Positions 36,501-48,529 of a stretch of DNA of 64,000 nt are shown here, piece by piece. The first letter of the stretch is position 1. Each line of letters opens with the position of its first letter. Location of the stretch: assembly GCA_900708905.1 (NCBI GenBank), contig CAADRB010000001.1, positions 246,697 to 310,696 on the forward strand, written 5' to 3'. The notes below the pieces were generated by a model. That model was not told the DNA's origin. It ran no database searches and was given only the letters and a program-made list of their open reading frames with translations. The position numbers and the translations under genes are program-made. Origin of the DNA: Hymenolepis diminuta. Lineage: Eukaryota; Platyhelminthes; Cestoda; Cyclophyllidea; Hymenolepididae.

Positions 36501-37727
36501 AATTCAATCTTCTTCAACACACTTCAAAGGTATAAATAATTTCCTTATTAAGCTAAAAAATATCTTGAGGTTAATAAACTTGTCTCAGGCAATTTGCGAT
36601 CTCAAATTTAATTGACAATATTTAATCGTCTTCGCTTGTCTTTTTTTTATTTCACAATAGTTCAGAAGTTTAGGATGTAGCTTTATTGGCGTAGATATTA
36701 TAATATAGCGTAAATATAAAATTCAATTTGAGGAGCAGAATGTATTTTTTCCTTGTCCGCTTCAACTTACGTGGTTTACAGTCTTTTCTGTTGCCTGTTC
36801 TCACCACAACTCCGTCTCATTCCTTACTGTCGCATGTTAAAGATCGTTAAAAGTTAAACCAGTGCTGGCTTTGAGTTTCTCACCGACACTCGATACTAAA
36901 TGTTTTAGCTATATTCTTCTTCTTCAGAAGTGTCTGTTAAATGATTGGGAGATTGCTATCGGGAACTTAAATTTCTTTAAAATGGAGTTGAAATTTACAC
37001 TTTCGTACTCTTGGGTCACATTCGTGTCATGTGTCCCAGTATATTTTCAAATCCCATACTAATTGCAGACAAGTTACGGTTAAGAGTCATCTCAAAAATT
37101 GTATATACGTTAGATATCTTATCTTAGGAATGTATAAATATCAATAAATGTATATCATATCACATCAGTTGCTGAAAAGTTACTATTTAAATAGAAACCA
37201 CAAAAAGAAGAAAAAGCTTTTTGGGGACTAATTAAAGGCCAATTCCTATTTCCATGAACTTCCACTGCCGCTTGAACAAGGGTCGAATTGAAACTTTGCC
37301 ACCTGAGGTCAGTTTCTTTTATTTGCAGGTCGTGGACTCAAGTGCTTGTATGACCCAGCTGGAAGCGGAACTAGACGGTGGCCTCTACGTTAGTGTGACA
37401 ATGCCCTGTATCGAAGTGGGGACAGTGGGGGGTGGAACCCGTCTACAAGCTCAGCGTGGCTGCTTGGAAATGCTTGATCTCCAAGTGGAACGACCTGCTG
37501 AACACTTGGCACGTCTGATTGCGGGGATGGTTTTGGCAGGGGAAATATCCCTTCTGGCTGCTCTAGCAACGAATGACCTTGTACAAGCCCACATGCGACT
37601 CAACCGAGCTGCAGCAGCCGTTGCTGTAGCAACTGCGGGGAACCCGACGACAGAGGAAGCTGGTGCTGCGGAAAATGGTGACGTCCATACTGCCTCTTCG
37701 CGAAATGTCGAACATTTTGCAATGTGA
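24538..37727 (+). CDS. HMGCR: 3-hydroxy-3-methylglutaryl-CoA reductase, 897 aa, ten exons
   Basis: Exons: 24538-25017, 25056-25360, 25397-25811, 25857-26009, 29248-29460, 32927-33093, 34185-34344, 35064-35186, 35605-35883, 37329-37727. The sum is 2694 nt. The enzyme reduces HMG-CoA to mevalonate with NADPH at the ER membrane. Exons 1-4 (residues 1-451) are the multi-pass membrane domain. It is divergent, but the sterol-sensing region is recognisable: RLG at 103-105, LSSFI, an acidic-aromatic ISDWGS block, and a later D-x-x-M-R-L-L-L segment. Exon 5 starts with SDAEI, the usual start of the catalytic part. Catalytic residues are present: E552 (MATTEGC), K684 (SDKKPAAIN), D762 (TGQDLAQ), H853 (VQAHMRLNR). 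EAMGMNM and GTVGGGT (NADPH and substrate binding) are kept, with E where vertebrates have D. The position of the inhibitory AMPK serine is Ala859. No canonical AATAAA was seen within about 150 nt of the stop. Confidence 0.9.
26010..29247 (+). other. Large HMGR intron between the membrane and catalytic parts
   Basis: 3.2 kb bounded by GTAAGT and CCACTGTTTAG. One exon-like frame lies inside (26408-26500, after TATTTAG); it would add 30 residues and then stop. I see nothing else that looks coding, and no family-level repeat. Confidence 0.6.
30479..30720 (-). mobile_element. tRNA-derived SINE, copy A, in an HMGR intron
   Basis: Read on the minus strand, the element starts next to the mariner with a tRNA-like head. 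An A-box-like GGTGCATTAGGCACC comes first and a B-box-like GGGTTCAATTG near 30655. The body contains GACTGGCTAAC and GGAAGGCTCTCTAATGTTACTCTC, then CCAAGATGAG. The 3' end runs into (ATT)n near 30480-30490, a typical SINE tail. Body and head match 59500-59690. Confidence 0.6.
30721..32089 (-). mobile_element. Mariner transposon, copy 1, inactive, inside the HMGR intron 29461-32926
   Basis: About 1.37 kb, the size of a mariner. The minus strand encodes a broken mariner transposase in several frames: NPRNDRWLA and [32 protein letters not shown], then [27 protein letters not shown] and [18 protein letters not shown]. The block containing the first catalytic aspartate reads FFSHENNF, with His where Asp is expected. 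Frameshifts, stops and two short tandem expansions interrupt it, so it cannot be autonomous. It is almost identical to copy 2 (51803-53196). The outermost left repeat present in copy 2 is missing here, where the SINE abuts. Both ends carry a CTTACGCAC core. Confidence 0.85.
31301..31324 (+). repeat. CAA-rich microsatellite inside the mariner transposase
   Basis: CAACAACAACAACAGCAACAACAC. On the coding (minus) strand it reads as a run of GTT codons, giving a valine tract inside the conserved VFGVVS block. A CGCTCGCTCGCC repeat near 31393 and a CATACGTA repeat near 31645 also interrupt the element. Confidence 0.7.
32090..32926 (+). other. Remainder of the HMGR intron after mariner copy 1
   Basis: No coding signal. 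The part at about 32580-32640 (GTGCATCGAAAACCCTCGATTTAGCCTCCTA) is loosely similar to 7808-7840 (GTGCACCGAAAATATTAGATTCGGCATCCTA), perhaps two old copies of one repeat. Confidence 0.35.
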
Positions 37728-38859
37728 TTACAAAATTTCCAATTGGTGCATTTTTTATAAACAGAATGATTATAAATGTACATTGATGTGGATTACGGTT
37801 TTTTTCTATAGAATTGTTTTATTCAGTTAAACAAATTTGACCTTTAAAATCAAATTTAAGGTTCAAGCGATTGATTGACTGCTACTTGTAACAGTAGGAA
37901 ATTGGAAGAAGGCAGATGAATATTCGTGTATTTCTTCACTAATTATTTCACGTTTTGATGTATTATTATGGTAAGCAAAGGTTGCTTGATTATCTTGACT
38001 TTATTGATAGAAGGGCCTATGGTAGGTAAGTTACATAGAGGATTGACCGGAAGTGCAGACCTTCATTGGGAAGTTGTAGAATAAGGAGGAGAAGTGAGGA
38101 ATGGGGACAAAGAGATGGTCATGTCAAGTGCGTCACTAACGCACGTGTCAAGATGGCATGCAATTGGAGGCTAATTCCATGTATAGCTTTTCGTCAGAGT
38201 GCTTCGTCGCCGTCTGTCCATTTATTTGATGGCAGCGGGTGATCGGGTGCTTTGAATAGTGGAGTTCCCCATTAGTCGGTAGTTTTGGTTTGCCTAGGAG
38301 TCTGCACCTTACTGCATGTATTAGGTAAATAGGATCACGACAGTAACCAACAAATATTGGGAAAAAGTTTGTTACTTAAGGCAATTAAAATGGGAGTCAA
38401 ATTATTTCTAGTTTAAAGGTAACTTACGGTCTTCATTCTTTATTGTTTGATCAAACATCGCAAACAGAGTCCGGTTATAATTTCCCAATTTATCTTCAAC
38501 ATGATCAATAAAATGAAGCCTTTGGCCAGAAAATGTCATCTTTGAGTCCCTATCTTAAATGGTCTGGTAGACCATACCGTTCAGTGTATGTAAATCGGCG
38601 AACAAAGAAACTCTAATGTCTGACACTGTGCGTGGAAGACTCTGTCAACAGTGGAAAACATGCGACTTCTCTTGCATAAACATGGCAACAAAATTATTTC
38701 GGCAAATCAGTCAAGCATTATGTACTTGTTAAATCTCAAAGTCTCTATCTGTAACCATAAGCCAAGTGTATGGATAAAATTATTTGTTCCGAATAAATTT
38801 CTCATTGATTTACTGAAGGTATTATATAATGAATAAATATACTTACTGCTATGGCCAGC
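37728..38859. other. Intergenic stretch after HMGR
   Basis: No gene recognised. No clear poly(A) hexamer close to the HMGR stop. The sequence near 37990-38330 is less AT-rich than its surroundings but shows no family I can name. Confidence 0.4.
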
Positions 38860-39180
38860 AGATGTCTATCATCACCTAGCGATTAGAAATGATGAATTGG
38901 CGATAAGATCTTCACTTTAGTGTCCACCGGCGGTCCCGTTGTGCGTTTGCGTGTTTGCATATAGATACCTAAACAGGTGTCGATCATCACGCCGAGATAC
39001 CAACGACGAAGCATGACTGACATCTCCTGAAGGAATGTTTTGTATATAAACCTAATTTACTAAAGAATAAATTGGAGTGGCTTGCCTGCCACCTCCGAAC
39101 TGATGTAGCAACATGAATGACCTGACTTATTCTATCTACTCTATCGATATGGCCTCAATAGACCCCCCTAACATTATTGC
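38860..39180 (+). repeat. LTR-like dispersed repeat, copy 2
   Basis: Partner of 18430-18748, same orientation. This copy has the clearer signals: TATATAAA at 39043-39050 and AATAAA at 39066-39071, followed by GTGGCTTGCCTGCCACC and then CTGATGTAGCAACATGAATGACC. The spacing of TATA box, poly(A) signal and a following short inverted repeat is that of an LTR (U3-R-U5). No coding region of a retrotransposon is adjacent. Confidence 0.55.
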
Positions 39181-39861
39181 ACTTACGTTGAAATTATAAT
39201 CATAAATAGCAATACACTGAATTATGGAATCTGATAAGAATGAAATGGAGATGTGTTTTCCGATGTAACTAAACGATACCATGAGCAAATTACTATCCAA
39301 CGTAAACAATTTACGAGCAGCTGCCAAATCATAAATTTTTCTAATTCAAGATATGTCACATGTAAGGAAATTTGATATATTAATACACTTTGCTAACTAC
39401 GTTGTATCATTTGGAATAAAAAAGTATTTGAAGGTGAAATTGTATGAATAAGATATTGTGAAATGTACGCATATTTATTATTGCTCGAATCTTTATTCGA
39501 ATGAATATTCGGATAAAAGTATCTCCGTATAAAGTATTACTTGCTAATTTATATTTAAAGTTTAATTTTCCGCTTATGTTATACAATGTTTTCGGCATAA
39601 TATATCAGGAGGTATGTTATATTTACAAATAATCTTCGAGACTAACATACAATTTTCTGATCATGCTGTTGGATGTTATCATTTTAATTATTCGTATATA
39701 ATTAAATATCGACTGAATTTACACAAATATTATTTGCATATTAAGCAGTTTAAATGCATTTTGATCATTTAACATAATTTCTTATTTTATACTAAATGTG
39801 AAGGTTATGACGCCCCGCAAACTAAAAGATTTCCTCATATCCCTATTTTGCACCCTAAAGG

Positions 39862-42800
39862 ATGAATCTAGATACAGAAACTCTGCGTCAAGTATTTGAC
39901 GCTCTTGATAATGGAAATAATGGATATATCACCGTTGAGCAATTTACAAGTGCTCTCGAAAATTTCTATACTTCAATGTCACAAGAACAAGATGAAGGTC
40001 CTACGGATCCCAAATTAGACAGAAAGCATTCAATGGTATGCATTATTTATCCCTCATGATACATATATTTAGTATGTCGATCATATTGTAAACGCTCTTG
40101 ATCCAGAAAAGGATGGAATAATATCCTTTGACGATTTCAAATCTGCCTTTCAGAATTTCTTCAATTGCCAAGGTATACAACAAAATCTGTATACTAATTC
40201 AAATTTAGATCGAAAAGAATTAAAAGGTAAAAGTATGACAGTTAATCTTCATGGTCGTCGTGTTTCTATTACACCAGAAGATTATGTAATGCAAAACTTG
40301 GAGAACGATCCTGATTTGAAAGTAAGGCAGCTATCTTCGGTGATTACCGCATAAGAATGTTTATCTCTTAAACAAAATTCTTGACGTCTTGTTAATAAAT
40401 TCGTCTTATTTGGTTATAGACGGAGGATAGCGGATTTCTGGAATCTGGAGGAATGAATTATACGCCATCTCGTCCATCTACACTTCTGTAAGTAAAGTAG
40501 ACGATTTAAATCTGAATCCTCTTACACTCTTAAACCCAATAGAGGTATTTTAATTTTGAATCAAATTTTGAAAATGAAGATTATCACGAAGTAGGCACTC
40601 TTCGTCTGTGCGGAAAACACCATTGGGTTATAGGTATGATTCGGCTCACAAAAATCTGACGCTACCTCTCTTTCCGCTGATGTTTTCACTTCTGTGAAAT
40701 CTGCTTACTTTTTGGTTTAGAACACTACTCTAAATTTCTTGTGCTTTTACCTTTGGCGCCTAAAGTAAAACAAAGAGCACTCACCAAAATAGCCTCCTAC
40801 TTGTTTTGGTCTCGTTTATAGGTCCTACGTGTGGCGCTGTTAACCTAACGAAATATTATTGCTTGTTAATCTGATTTCTTATAGCATCAAGAATTCAAAT
40901 TCCTCTTTCCAAGAAAACACTATTGGGTCCCCTTTCAGTGGATCACGATCCGATTTGATGATGGATGATGTTGACAGTAACTTCGAACAGCTAAGAGTAA
41001 GTTTACTAACATATGTATTTATAAATTTAAATTAAACATTTTACTGCTATTTTCTTAACAACTGTGCCTACTTTTTAAATGAATCCTAATTTAACATGAA
41101 GTCAAATTTATTCTCTCGAATATTACATTTCCTCCTTCTCCTATCAATAAGATGAAATTAATTTAAAATTTTGGAATCTTGTTAGGTAATGTTTAATATT
41201 CTTTTATCAGACATTCTTCAGGATTTTTAAGTGTTTTCACGACAATGCATAGTCATGCCTATATCAAATTGAAAATTCGCTTTAGTCATAGTTGACGGTG
41301 AACACATATTAGATCAGCTTGAGGCACTGATCACTACTATTATTGGTTTTCTTGAAAATTAGCCTTCACATGGGGACTAAGTGAATCAATATCCAACCCT
41401 TATTTTGAGTTCATTATCACGTCATTTACTCCACCATGTTCTCGCAAAAGAAACATCTAATAAATATTTTATGGAAATTAAAACAGGGATTTAATTATGT
41501 AAGTATTCAATTCCATTCGTTAAGGGCCTTCTCTAAAATGCGCTACGGGTTATTTCTCTCCATTTTCCTATTCTTTCCTGATAATTTAACATTGGTCAAC
41601 ATAATAAATTCCATATTCTTAGGAGAGTAAAGTGACAATCATTTAAATTTGCGCACTAAACAATAGTCTGTCTTTCAATAGTAATATTCGTTTGATGGAC
41701 AGATTAGAACACTGAAAATCTTATGATAATTTTATTTCCTTAAGTATATAATTGTAAAAATAGTTAATAAATAGACAAGACTCCCGAAATAATTTACGAA
41801 GAGAATGGGTTAAATTTAAAATACATATAGTATAATGAAAATCCATTATTTATTGTTATTATTTCATTAAGTTTTGAGAAAATTTAAAACAGGGAAAGTA
41901 TAAAACGGCAACATCTCTTATTAATGAGCATGAATTAGAACATTTACTGATGGAGGAACTACTCTTTTAATCGCTATTTATGATGAGAAAACGCTTTCTT
42001 GTGGTTTTTTCTTTTGCTTCAAAAGATTAAGGTATTAAGTGCATTTATCTTTATTGGACAATATCGCGAACAAAAGTGGCTTTGTTGGAAAGCAGTCACG
42101 CAAGGATTTTACTGATGCAGTTATTGGCTACTGTGCAAAAATGAATCAAACTTCCACTTTCAGTTTCATTTATGTATTTCGATAACAGAACAAATAAATG
42201 AAACGGCTAAAAGGTAATTTTGAATAGTAAAGCATTTCGATATATGTTAATCATATTAAATTACCAAAGATGTGGCTTTTTTCTATTTTATCGATCAAAT
42301 ATCCTGTAGTCCTGGGAATATTTCAAGTAACAGATAAAATCTATTCTTATTTTCAATTCTGACTGTTATTTTTTACGGTTTTACTGAATATCAAATTTGT
42401 ATTTTCATAATTATCTCAATACCTTGGCTTATTTAAGAATAGATGTATTAATATTAATAAATAAAGAAGATCCTTTTTAACAATGAGGATTGTAAAGAGA
42501 GATTCTTTATTTGAGTATCAACCGTTTCAGTGTTATACCTGGAAATTATTAGTGGGAACTTAAATATCCTGCTCAATTGTCCTTACTCATTTCGATCTCT
42601 TAAACTCCACATATTTTTCAGAACCAAATGCGACAGATGGAGGCCAAGATGGAGTCAATGAGTTCAATCAACGGTTCAGACAATTTGTCAGGCCGTCTCC
42701 GAGAAGAGAACGCCCGGCTCAGTGCTTCAGTAGCAGTTCTCGAAGAGCGACTCAAAGAAACTGAAGCACGCTATCAACGTGACCTTGAAAGTGAAAGATC

Positions 42801-45800
42801 ACATCTGGAGGCTCTAATGGTAAGTGGAGGGAGGGGGTGGAAATCTTACCTGTTTTCCTATGCTTGAGTACATTAATAATAAATAGGCACGTGGGTTTGT
42901 TACTCTCGCTCATTCTTCTTCGTCTCATTGATATTGAAACCATGACAACCCCCCGCTCAATTTTTCCACTTTCTGACAAAGAGCTATCTCGTGATTATTA
43001 AGCCTAATTATGGAAAGTGCATGGATTTATTTCACCTTTCTTTCAAAATATATCTTCTGTAAAGGAACCTCTAAATGTTCGCATAGGACTTCTATGTTAA
43101 TTGGTCAAATTGATATCTAGATGACCCTCATATTATGTGATATATTAGATTTATCTATTTTCATTTGTTCATTCATTCATTTGTTCAAAGGCGCGATTTG
43201 TACAAGGGACTGTATAGCTTAGAGGAGAAATGAGACTTTGAAATTTGAGATTTCTATAAGTCCCGAATTGTAATTTAGGTGTCTGTGTCTTTAAGACAAT
43301 AATTGCTAGAGATATATAAGAACATTCCGCCTAATTGAATCTTAATTTCAATGATGTTTCGAGAGAAAAATTCACTTAATGTCGGTATTCAAGAGCGCCG
43401 GTGTGCATTCGTTTGTATTTTCTTAATGCCAAATTTCTCACACGGTTTAAGTTCTAATAGCAGAAGCAAACACACACCCACTTTTAAAGATTGAGTAGTG
43501 GCCCCAGTCCTGTTCTCAGGGTTTTTACCTAGCGCAACTTATCAATGCTCTCTCAAAACACATCTTCTGAGTAAATTATCGTCCCAAAGATAAGTAAAAA
43601 TAATTACATAAAGATGAATGTATTTAAATTCATAAAATTATCACATGCTGCATTTTTTTCACGTGTCAATGACTTATGTGTGTGTAAATCATCGATGTAG
43701 AACGGTCATCTAAGTTTCTAAGCATATGTGTTCTCACACATGCATTAGGTACTTTAAAACAGTTAATTATTAAAACAAACTACAGCAAAGGCTGCTTCAT
43801 GAAACATTTTGAAACCTAAATTAGATGAGATAAAAATTAAAATCATTTCAAGCAAATGATCTTTTTTGAATTAAATAGTATTAAATATAATGTTAAATCG
43901 TTTTTGATAAACGTCTTAAGGTTAATATTTATATATTTTTTCTCCAGACATTTTTTGGCGAATTCTAACAATTTAGTTTTCGAGAGTTTAAATGGACTCT
44001 CCCCAACACTGTAATGACTTTTAGAGCTGAAGTGGTGAAGAGTTTCTTATGTGACCGGTTGTCATGGCAATGAGTAGAGGTTGAGTTGCGGTCGGTTGAC
44101 GCCCATGCTGTGCATCCAACTGGGGTGTGCCCACTATTTCCATGACCAAATTCGATTTTTTCTTTCAGAGTAGAAAAGATTTCAAGAAAATCGACTTCGC
44201 TATTTTTAAAGTGGTTCCATAGTAACAGTGGATCATGTGAACCGATCCACTGGGTGTGATGTGTTACTGATTGCAAAAAGTCACGTAATTGCTAGAGTAT
44301 ATATAGCAATTATGTGTAAAATTATAGAAAAAAGTCTATCCTGAGTTTTTTTTCAAATGAAATTTAATAATTAAAATTCATAGAATATTTTGACGAAATC
44401 GGATTTGGGTACTTGTTACAGCTATTCGTTATTTTCTTAATAAAATTGTTAAGCGTTTGATTAATGGAAAGGCAATCATCTTTTCAAAAATGGGATTTCT
44501 CTCCTCATACCTAAGTGCTTAGAATTGTATTTGAGATTTATACTTTTCTGTGAATCTATGTCCACTGTTTTTGTCATTTTAGCGACTTTATATATGAAAT
44601 ACAAAAAATGGTCTTTTAAAATATTTACACGTCTCTGTATATGCCGATAAAAATAACAATTAAGTGTAACTTGAAAATCTATTTCTTATGTCGTTCTTCA
44701 AGATTTATGCTTTTATTTAGAAGGTGTGGAATTGAATGTCTTTGCAAATTTCCCTTTCTGTTAACATAAACAAATCTCATTTTGTTAGAAAATACAAATA
44801 TAAACAAAGAAATATGTAGAAAATTATTTAATTTTCCCTGAATTAATGTCCCATTCATTAAATTTTCCCTGATAAGCATAGATCTAAAGTAAGCACCAAC
44901 TGATATTTTGTAATAACTTACTTGAATACAATAATTCGACCTTTGTTCAACCATTCTAAAATCAACGAAATCATTGGAATAAATCCATTACAGTAAATCG
45001 TACTTTAGTACTAAGTACTTAATAAAAGAACTCAGCGATTCAATGATCTATTTAAACAAATATTTTTGAAATCTTTCTCTTTAGGCTCGTTCAAAACGGA
45101 CGTATGAGGCGGAGACAGAAAATCTACGAGCCCGATGTCAAAAACTTGAGAGTGAATTATCCGAAGCCACCATTTACTTGGGAAAAACTAGGGTTGAACT
45201 CGACAGTGCTAGAGTGGTAAGTTAATAGTTAAATGTCCATATAGGGGAAAATGTATTAGTACATAAGGTCACCATGTAGTTATATATCATCTTTTGACCT
45301 CAAATTGCGTGTCACCTTATACTGTGAGCCCTACAACTTAAAGTTATGGTTATAAAACACGATCTGCAATATTTAAGACATATCTACCTGGCTGACATAT
45401 TTCTGAAATATCCTCTTTTTTGCAAATTGCAGGAAGGCAAGAGGACAAATGAAGCCCTGCTAGATGCCCAGGACAAAATCAACTCCCTCATGGAACAGTT
45501 GAATAATAGATCAGACGCTGAAAGCCGAGAACTCCAGAAAGCCATCGCTGATCGAGATAATGCTCTTAACGTGAGTTTTACCTCTACTTATAAATACTAC
45601 TTAATGCGGTAGTGATGACGGTATTAAAAATATAGTTCAAGAGGAGGGGTGGGGTGATGTGTATTTCCATGGGAATTTCAATATTTTTGAGTTCGCTTAT
45701 CTACGTAATAGCAAAATTATTGCGAGATTTTTCTTGTAAATGGTCAAATTTTATTTTATTTAATGAGTTATCACCCTAAAAGTAATAAAATTCAAAGTTT

Positions 45801-48229
45801 TTGGAAGCACCACATGGGAAATGTTTGGTTGAGAAAATAAAATAATAATCTATGAAAGGACCTTTTTTGATATTCACTAATACCATACTTTGACCAATTT
45901 TTAAAAAATTTTGGGTAATTAAATATGGGGGTCATTAATGTCATTTTTTAAAGAAGTATTTATTTTCTAACTGTCTCTCAGTTGTAAATTATGTTCTATT
46001 AAATATGATAGTTTTTTTAAAAGACCACAAATATTTAATGCTTATTGTTAAATGTATATTAATAATATTAAATCAGTTTCATAAATAATGTTTTTTTTAA
46101 TGTAATAACTATTTTTCGTTTACAGGCCCTTAAAGAAGTGAATTCCGCAGTAGGTAACGGACCCCGATTATCCATTGGAATGGACACTGTTTCTAGATTA
46201 GAGGAGATGCAACAACTGATTCACAGGCTGAAAGAAGAGAACAAAACTCTAACCAAAAAACTTCAAGACGCACAAGAGGAGTCTTGGTTCAAGAATCTCA
46301 AAGAAGGTCACAATTACCTAGCGGAGTCTAATCAATCAGTCGAACAGGAGTTAGACAACCTTACCAAAGAAGATGTAAGCAAATTGTGCTTTTTGGTGTC
46401 ATTAATGAATTGCCTTAATCATCTTCGTCGTTTCAGTTGGTGCCGTACGGTGTTGTGTTTTTTAAGCAAGCCAAATCATACTGTCTACATTAAAGTGGCA
46501 GAGAAAAAGAGCTATAAGGAAGTCATTGCTTCCATTAATCATTGATAACCAATCAAATAATGAATAAGAATTACGGTCATTTGATAAAAGTTAATACATC
46601 AGATGTCAAATTATGCAACGATTCGCATATCCTTTTGAAAATAAACATTTCCGCTCGATAAAATTAAAATAGTTAAGTTTTGGAGCGGCCGATTTTGAAG
46701 TCTAGGTATTTATTTTTTAAAAAAATTATGAAGTTCTCTTTCATATTTGTTTGCGTCAATTGAATTTAATATATTTGAGGGTTATGTAAAGTATACGTCT
46801 TTAAATAGTTCCAATTGAAGGCAGATGCCGGCACATGTCTTTTAATATAATATGTAGGGAGCAGCAAATAATGTTAGAGCACCAACGAGTTTTACTTCAT
46901 TGGATTTCTAGATTTATCTTTGTGTGTCTTTCAATCAGTGCCTATGGAAATGCATGAAACTTGAAAAATTTTATCGATGGATAGCATAAGAACATGGGAA
47001 ATAGTAAAACAGTTAAATAAGAGAGAGTAGGGGAAGGGGGTCGATTAAGATTTATGAGTCTGTTCTTTTACAAGATATTAGGAGCTTGTCAATTGTTTGA
47101 TTCAATTGAATGGTTGGTCCTGTCACTTTGCTTTATTCTAACTTCTTACAGCCATAAACAGGTAACAGGCTAGCAAGGACATTCTAGGCATAGCAGAGCT
47201 CACTCAAATATAAATGTTTTTTTGCTTTACAGAGATTTTACTATCTTTCTAGAATCACTAAGACTCTAAATCGTTTTGCCATAACTTCAGAGATTCTCAC
47301 TAAACGGTTGCCAGTTATTCGGATAAGAAAAACACAACCTGAAATTCTCAATTGAATAATCAAATTAAAAAATCGAAATTTTCATTGTTTGTCAACAAAA
47401 CAGATATATTCACAATTTCCTTGTTCTTGTAATTGTAACTTAATGAAAGATATATGATCAACTAATGTTGGTTACCTACGAGATATTGAATTTAATTCGC
47501 ATAACCTTTTGTTATCACATATAGATCTACGCAGAGTCGCAAAAGGTAAAAAGAAACACTTAAATTTATTTTGGCTTTGTAGATTTTACAGTAGCACGTT
47601 TTGTTTGTATAACACGAAACCACGAAATGGTTATAAAATCATTTAGTGTTCCTCATTTTACTGCTCCCATTATGTTTCCCCTCTCTGATTGTTAGTTTGC
47701 TTGCATATTCACTGCATGCTGTTTTTTCATTCTTCTATTCCACTCTTCAAAAAATAACAGCATTAAATGGCGTAGATCATAAAACTCTTATAGTGGACAT
47801 GTTTAGTATAACCCATCCGATTTCGAAAAGAGGTAGTTTTTTCGTGTGAGCCTCTCTGTACAGATAATTATCGTATTATTGGTCAATTGACTAATTTAAC
47901 GATAACCAATCATATTGTCGTCAACCCATGCGTCATTTCTAATTGTACAAACTATTAACTGATTAGCAACTTGTACCAATTAGAATAGTAATTTAAAACT
48001 AAAATAGATTTCAGGATCGATTTCACTGTTGGATGCACGCTATAAAATTGCACGTTCCGCGTTAAAAATGAACAATGATAAAAACTTAATCTAAATTATT
48101 CTTTCTGTCTTTAAGGTTGTCAATCTTCTGGTTCAAGAAAAACACGCCAATAACCAATTACGGGCTTACTTGAACACCGTTCTTGAGAAGGTTATGAATT
48201 ATCATCCAGAAATTCTTGAAACCAAATAA
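39862..48229 (+). CDS. RAB11FIP4: Class II Rab11 family-interacting protein (FIP3/FIP4-like), 477 aa, nine exons
   Basis: Exons: 39862-40035, 40073-40321, 40420-40487, 40885-40996, 42622-42819, 45085-45216, 45433-45570, 46126-46374, 48116-48229. The sum is 1434 nt. The protein is an effector linking Rab11 (and Arf) on recycling endosomes to motors and to the cytokinetic midbody. N-terminal EF-hands are visible: loop 1 at 16-27 (DNGNNGYITVEQ) and loop 2 at 68-79 (DPEKDGIISFDD). Residues 202-440 are charged coiled coil (REENARL, LEERLKETEARY, LMEQLNNR, HRLKEENKTL). The last 30 residues, LRAYLNTVLEKVMNYHPEIL then ETK and the stop, match the Rab11-binding domain that ends FIP3/FIP4 proteins (YxxxIxxxIxxxxPSILExK). 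FIP3 and FIP4 cannot be told apart here; the symbol marks the class. An open segment at 40545-40633 could be an extra exon but does not phase simply with its neighbours. Confidence 0.85.
40997..42621 (+). other. Intron of the Rab11-FIP gene
   Basis: Bounded by GTAAGT and ATTTTTCAG. AT-rich, no coding signal or named repeat seen. The next intron (42820-45084) is similarly empty. Confidence 0.6.
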
Positions 48230-48519
48230 CCTCCCGGCATTTTAACAGATGATATCATGAGCAATATCAGTCCATCGTTCCCTCAAATGCGCGGTTATGA
48301 GCATATCAACATCCCTCCTTCTCATTTCCATCTCATTCCCATTTTTGTTTTGTGCGCAATTTTACCGAGATAACTAGAGTGCCCGAAACTCCAATACGAA
48401 TATTTGTCTTTCCTATTTTTCTGTTTGTCTATTTCTTCATTTTACCAGAAAGAATATATGTATGTTTGAGCGCCTGAGATAATGAAAACAGAGGCCTTGT
48501 TTGTTTTGGTCGAGTGCAG

Positions 48520-48525
48520 AATAAA
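48520..48525 (+). promoter_or_regulatory. Poly(A) signal AATAAA for the Rab11-FIP gene
   Basis: AATAAA about 290 nt after the stop codon, in a region that then becomes plain AT-rich intergenic sequence. Confidence 0.45.
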
Positions 48526-48529
48526 GAAC

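Noticed and set aside
43965..44276. 103-codon minus-strand frame inside a Rab11-FIP intron
   Set aside because: It starts with TTG, not ATG, shows no motif, and has no splice context.
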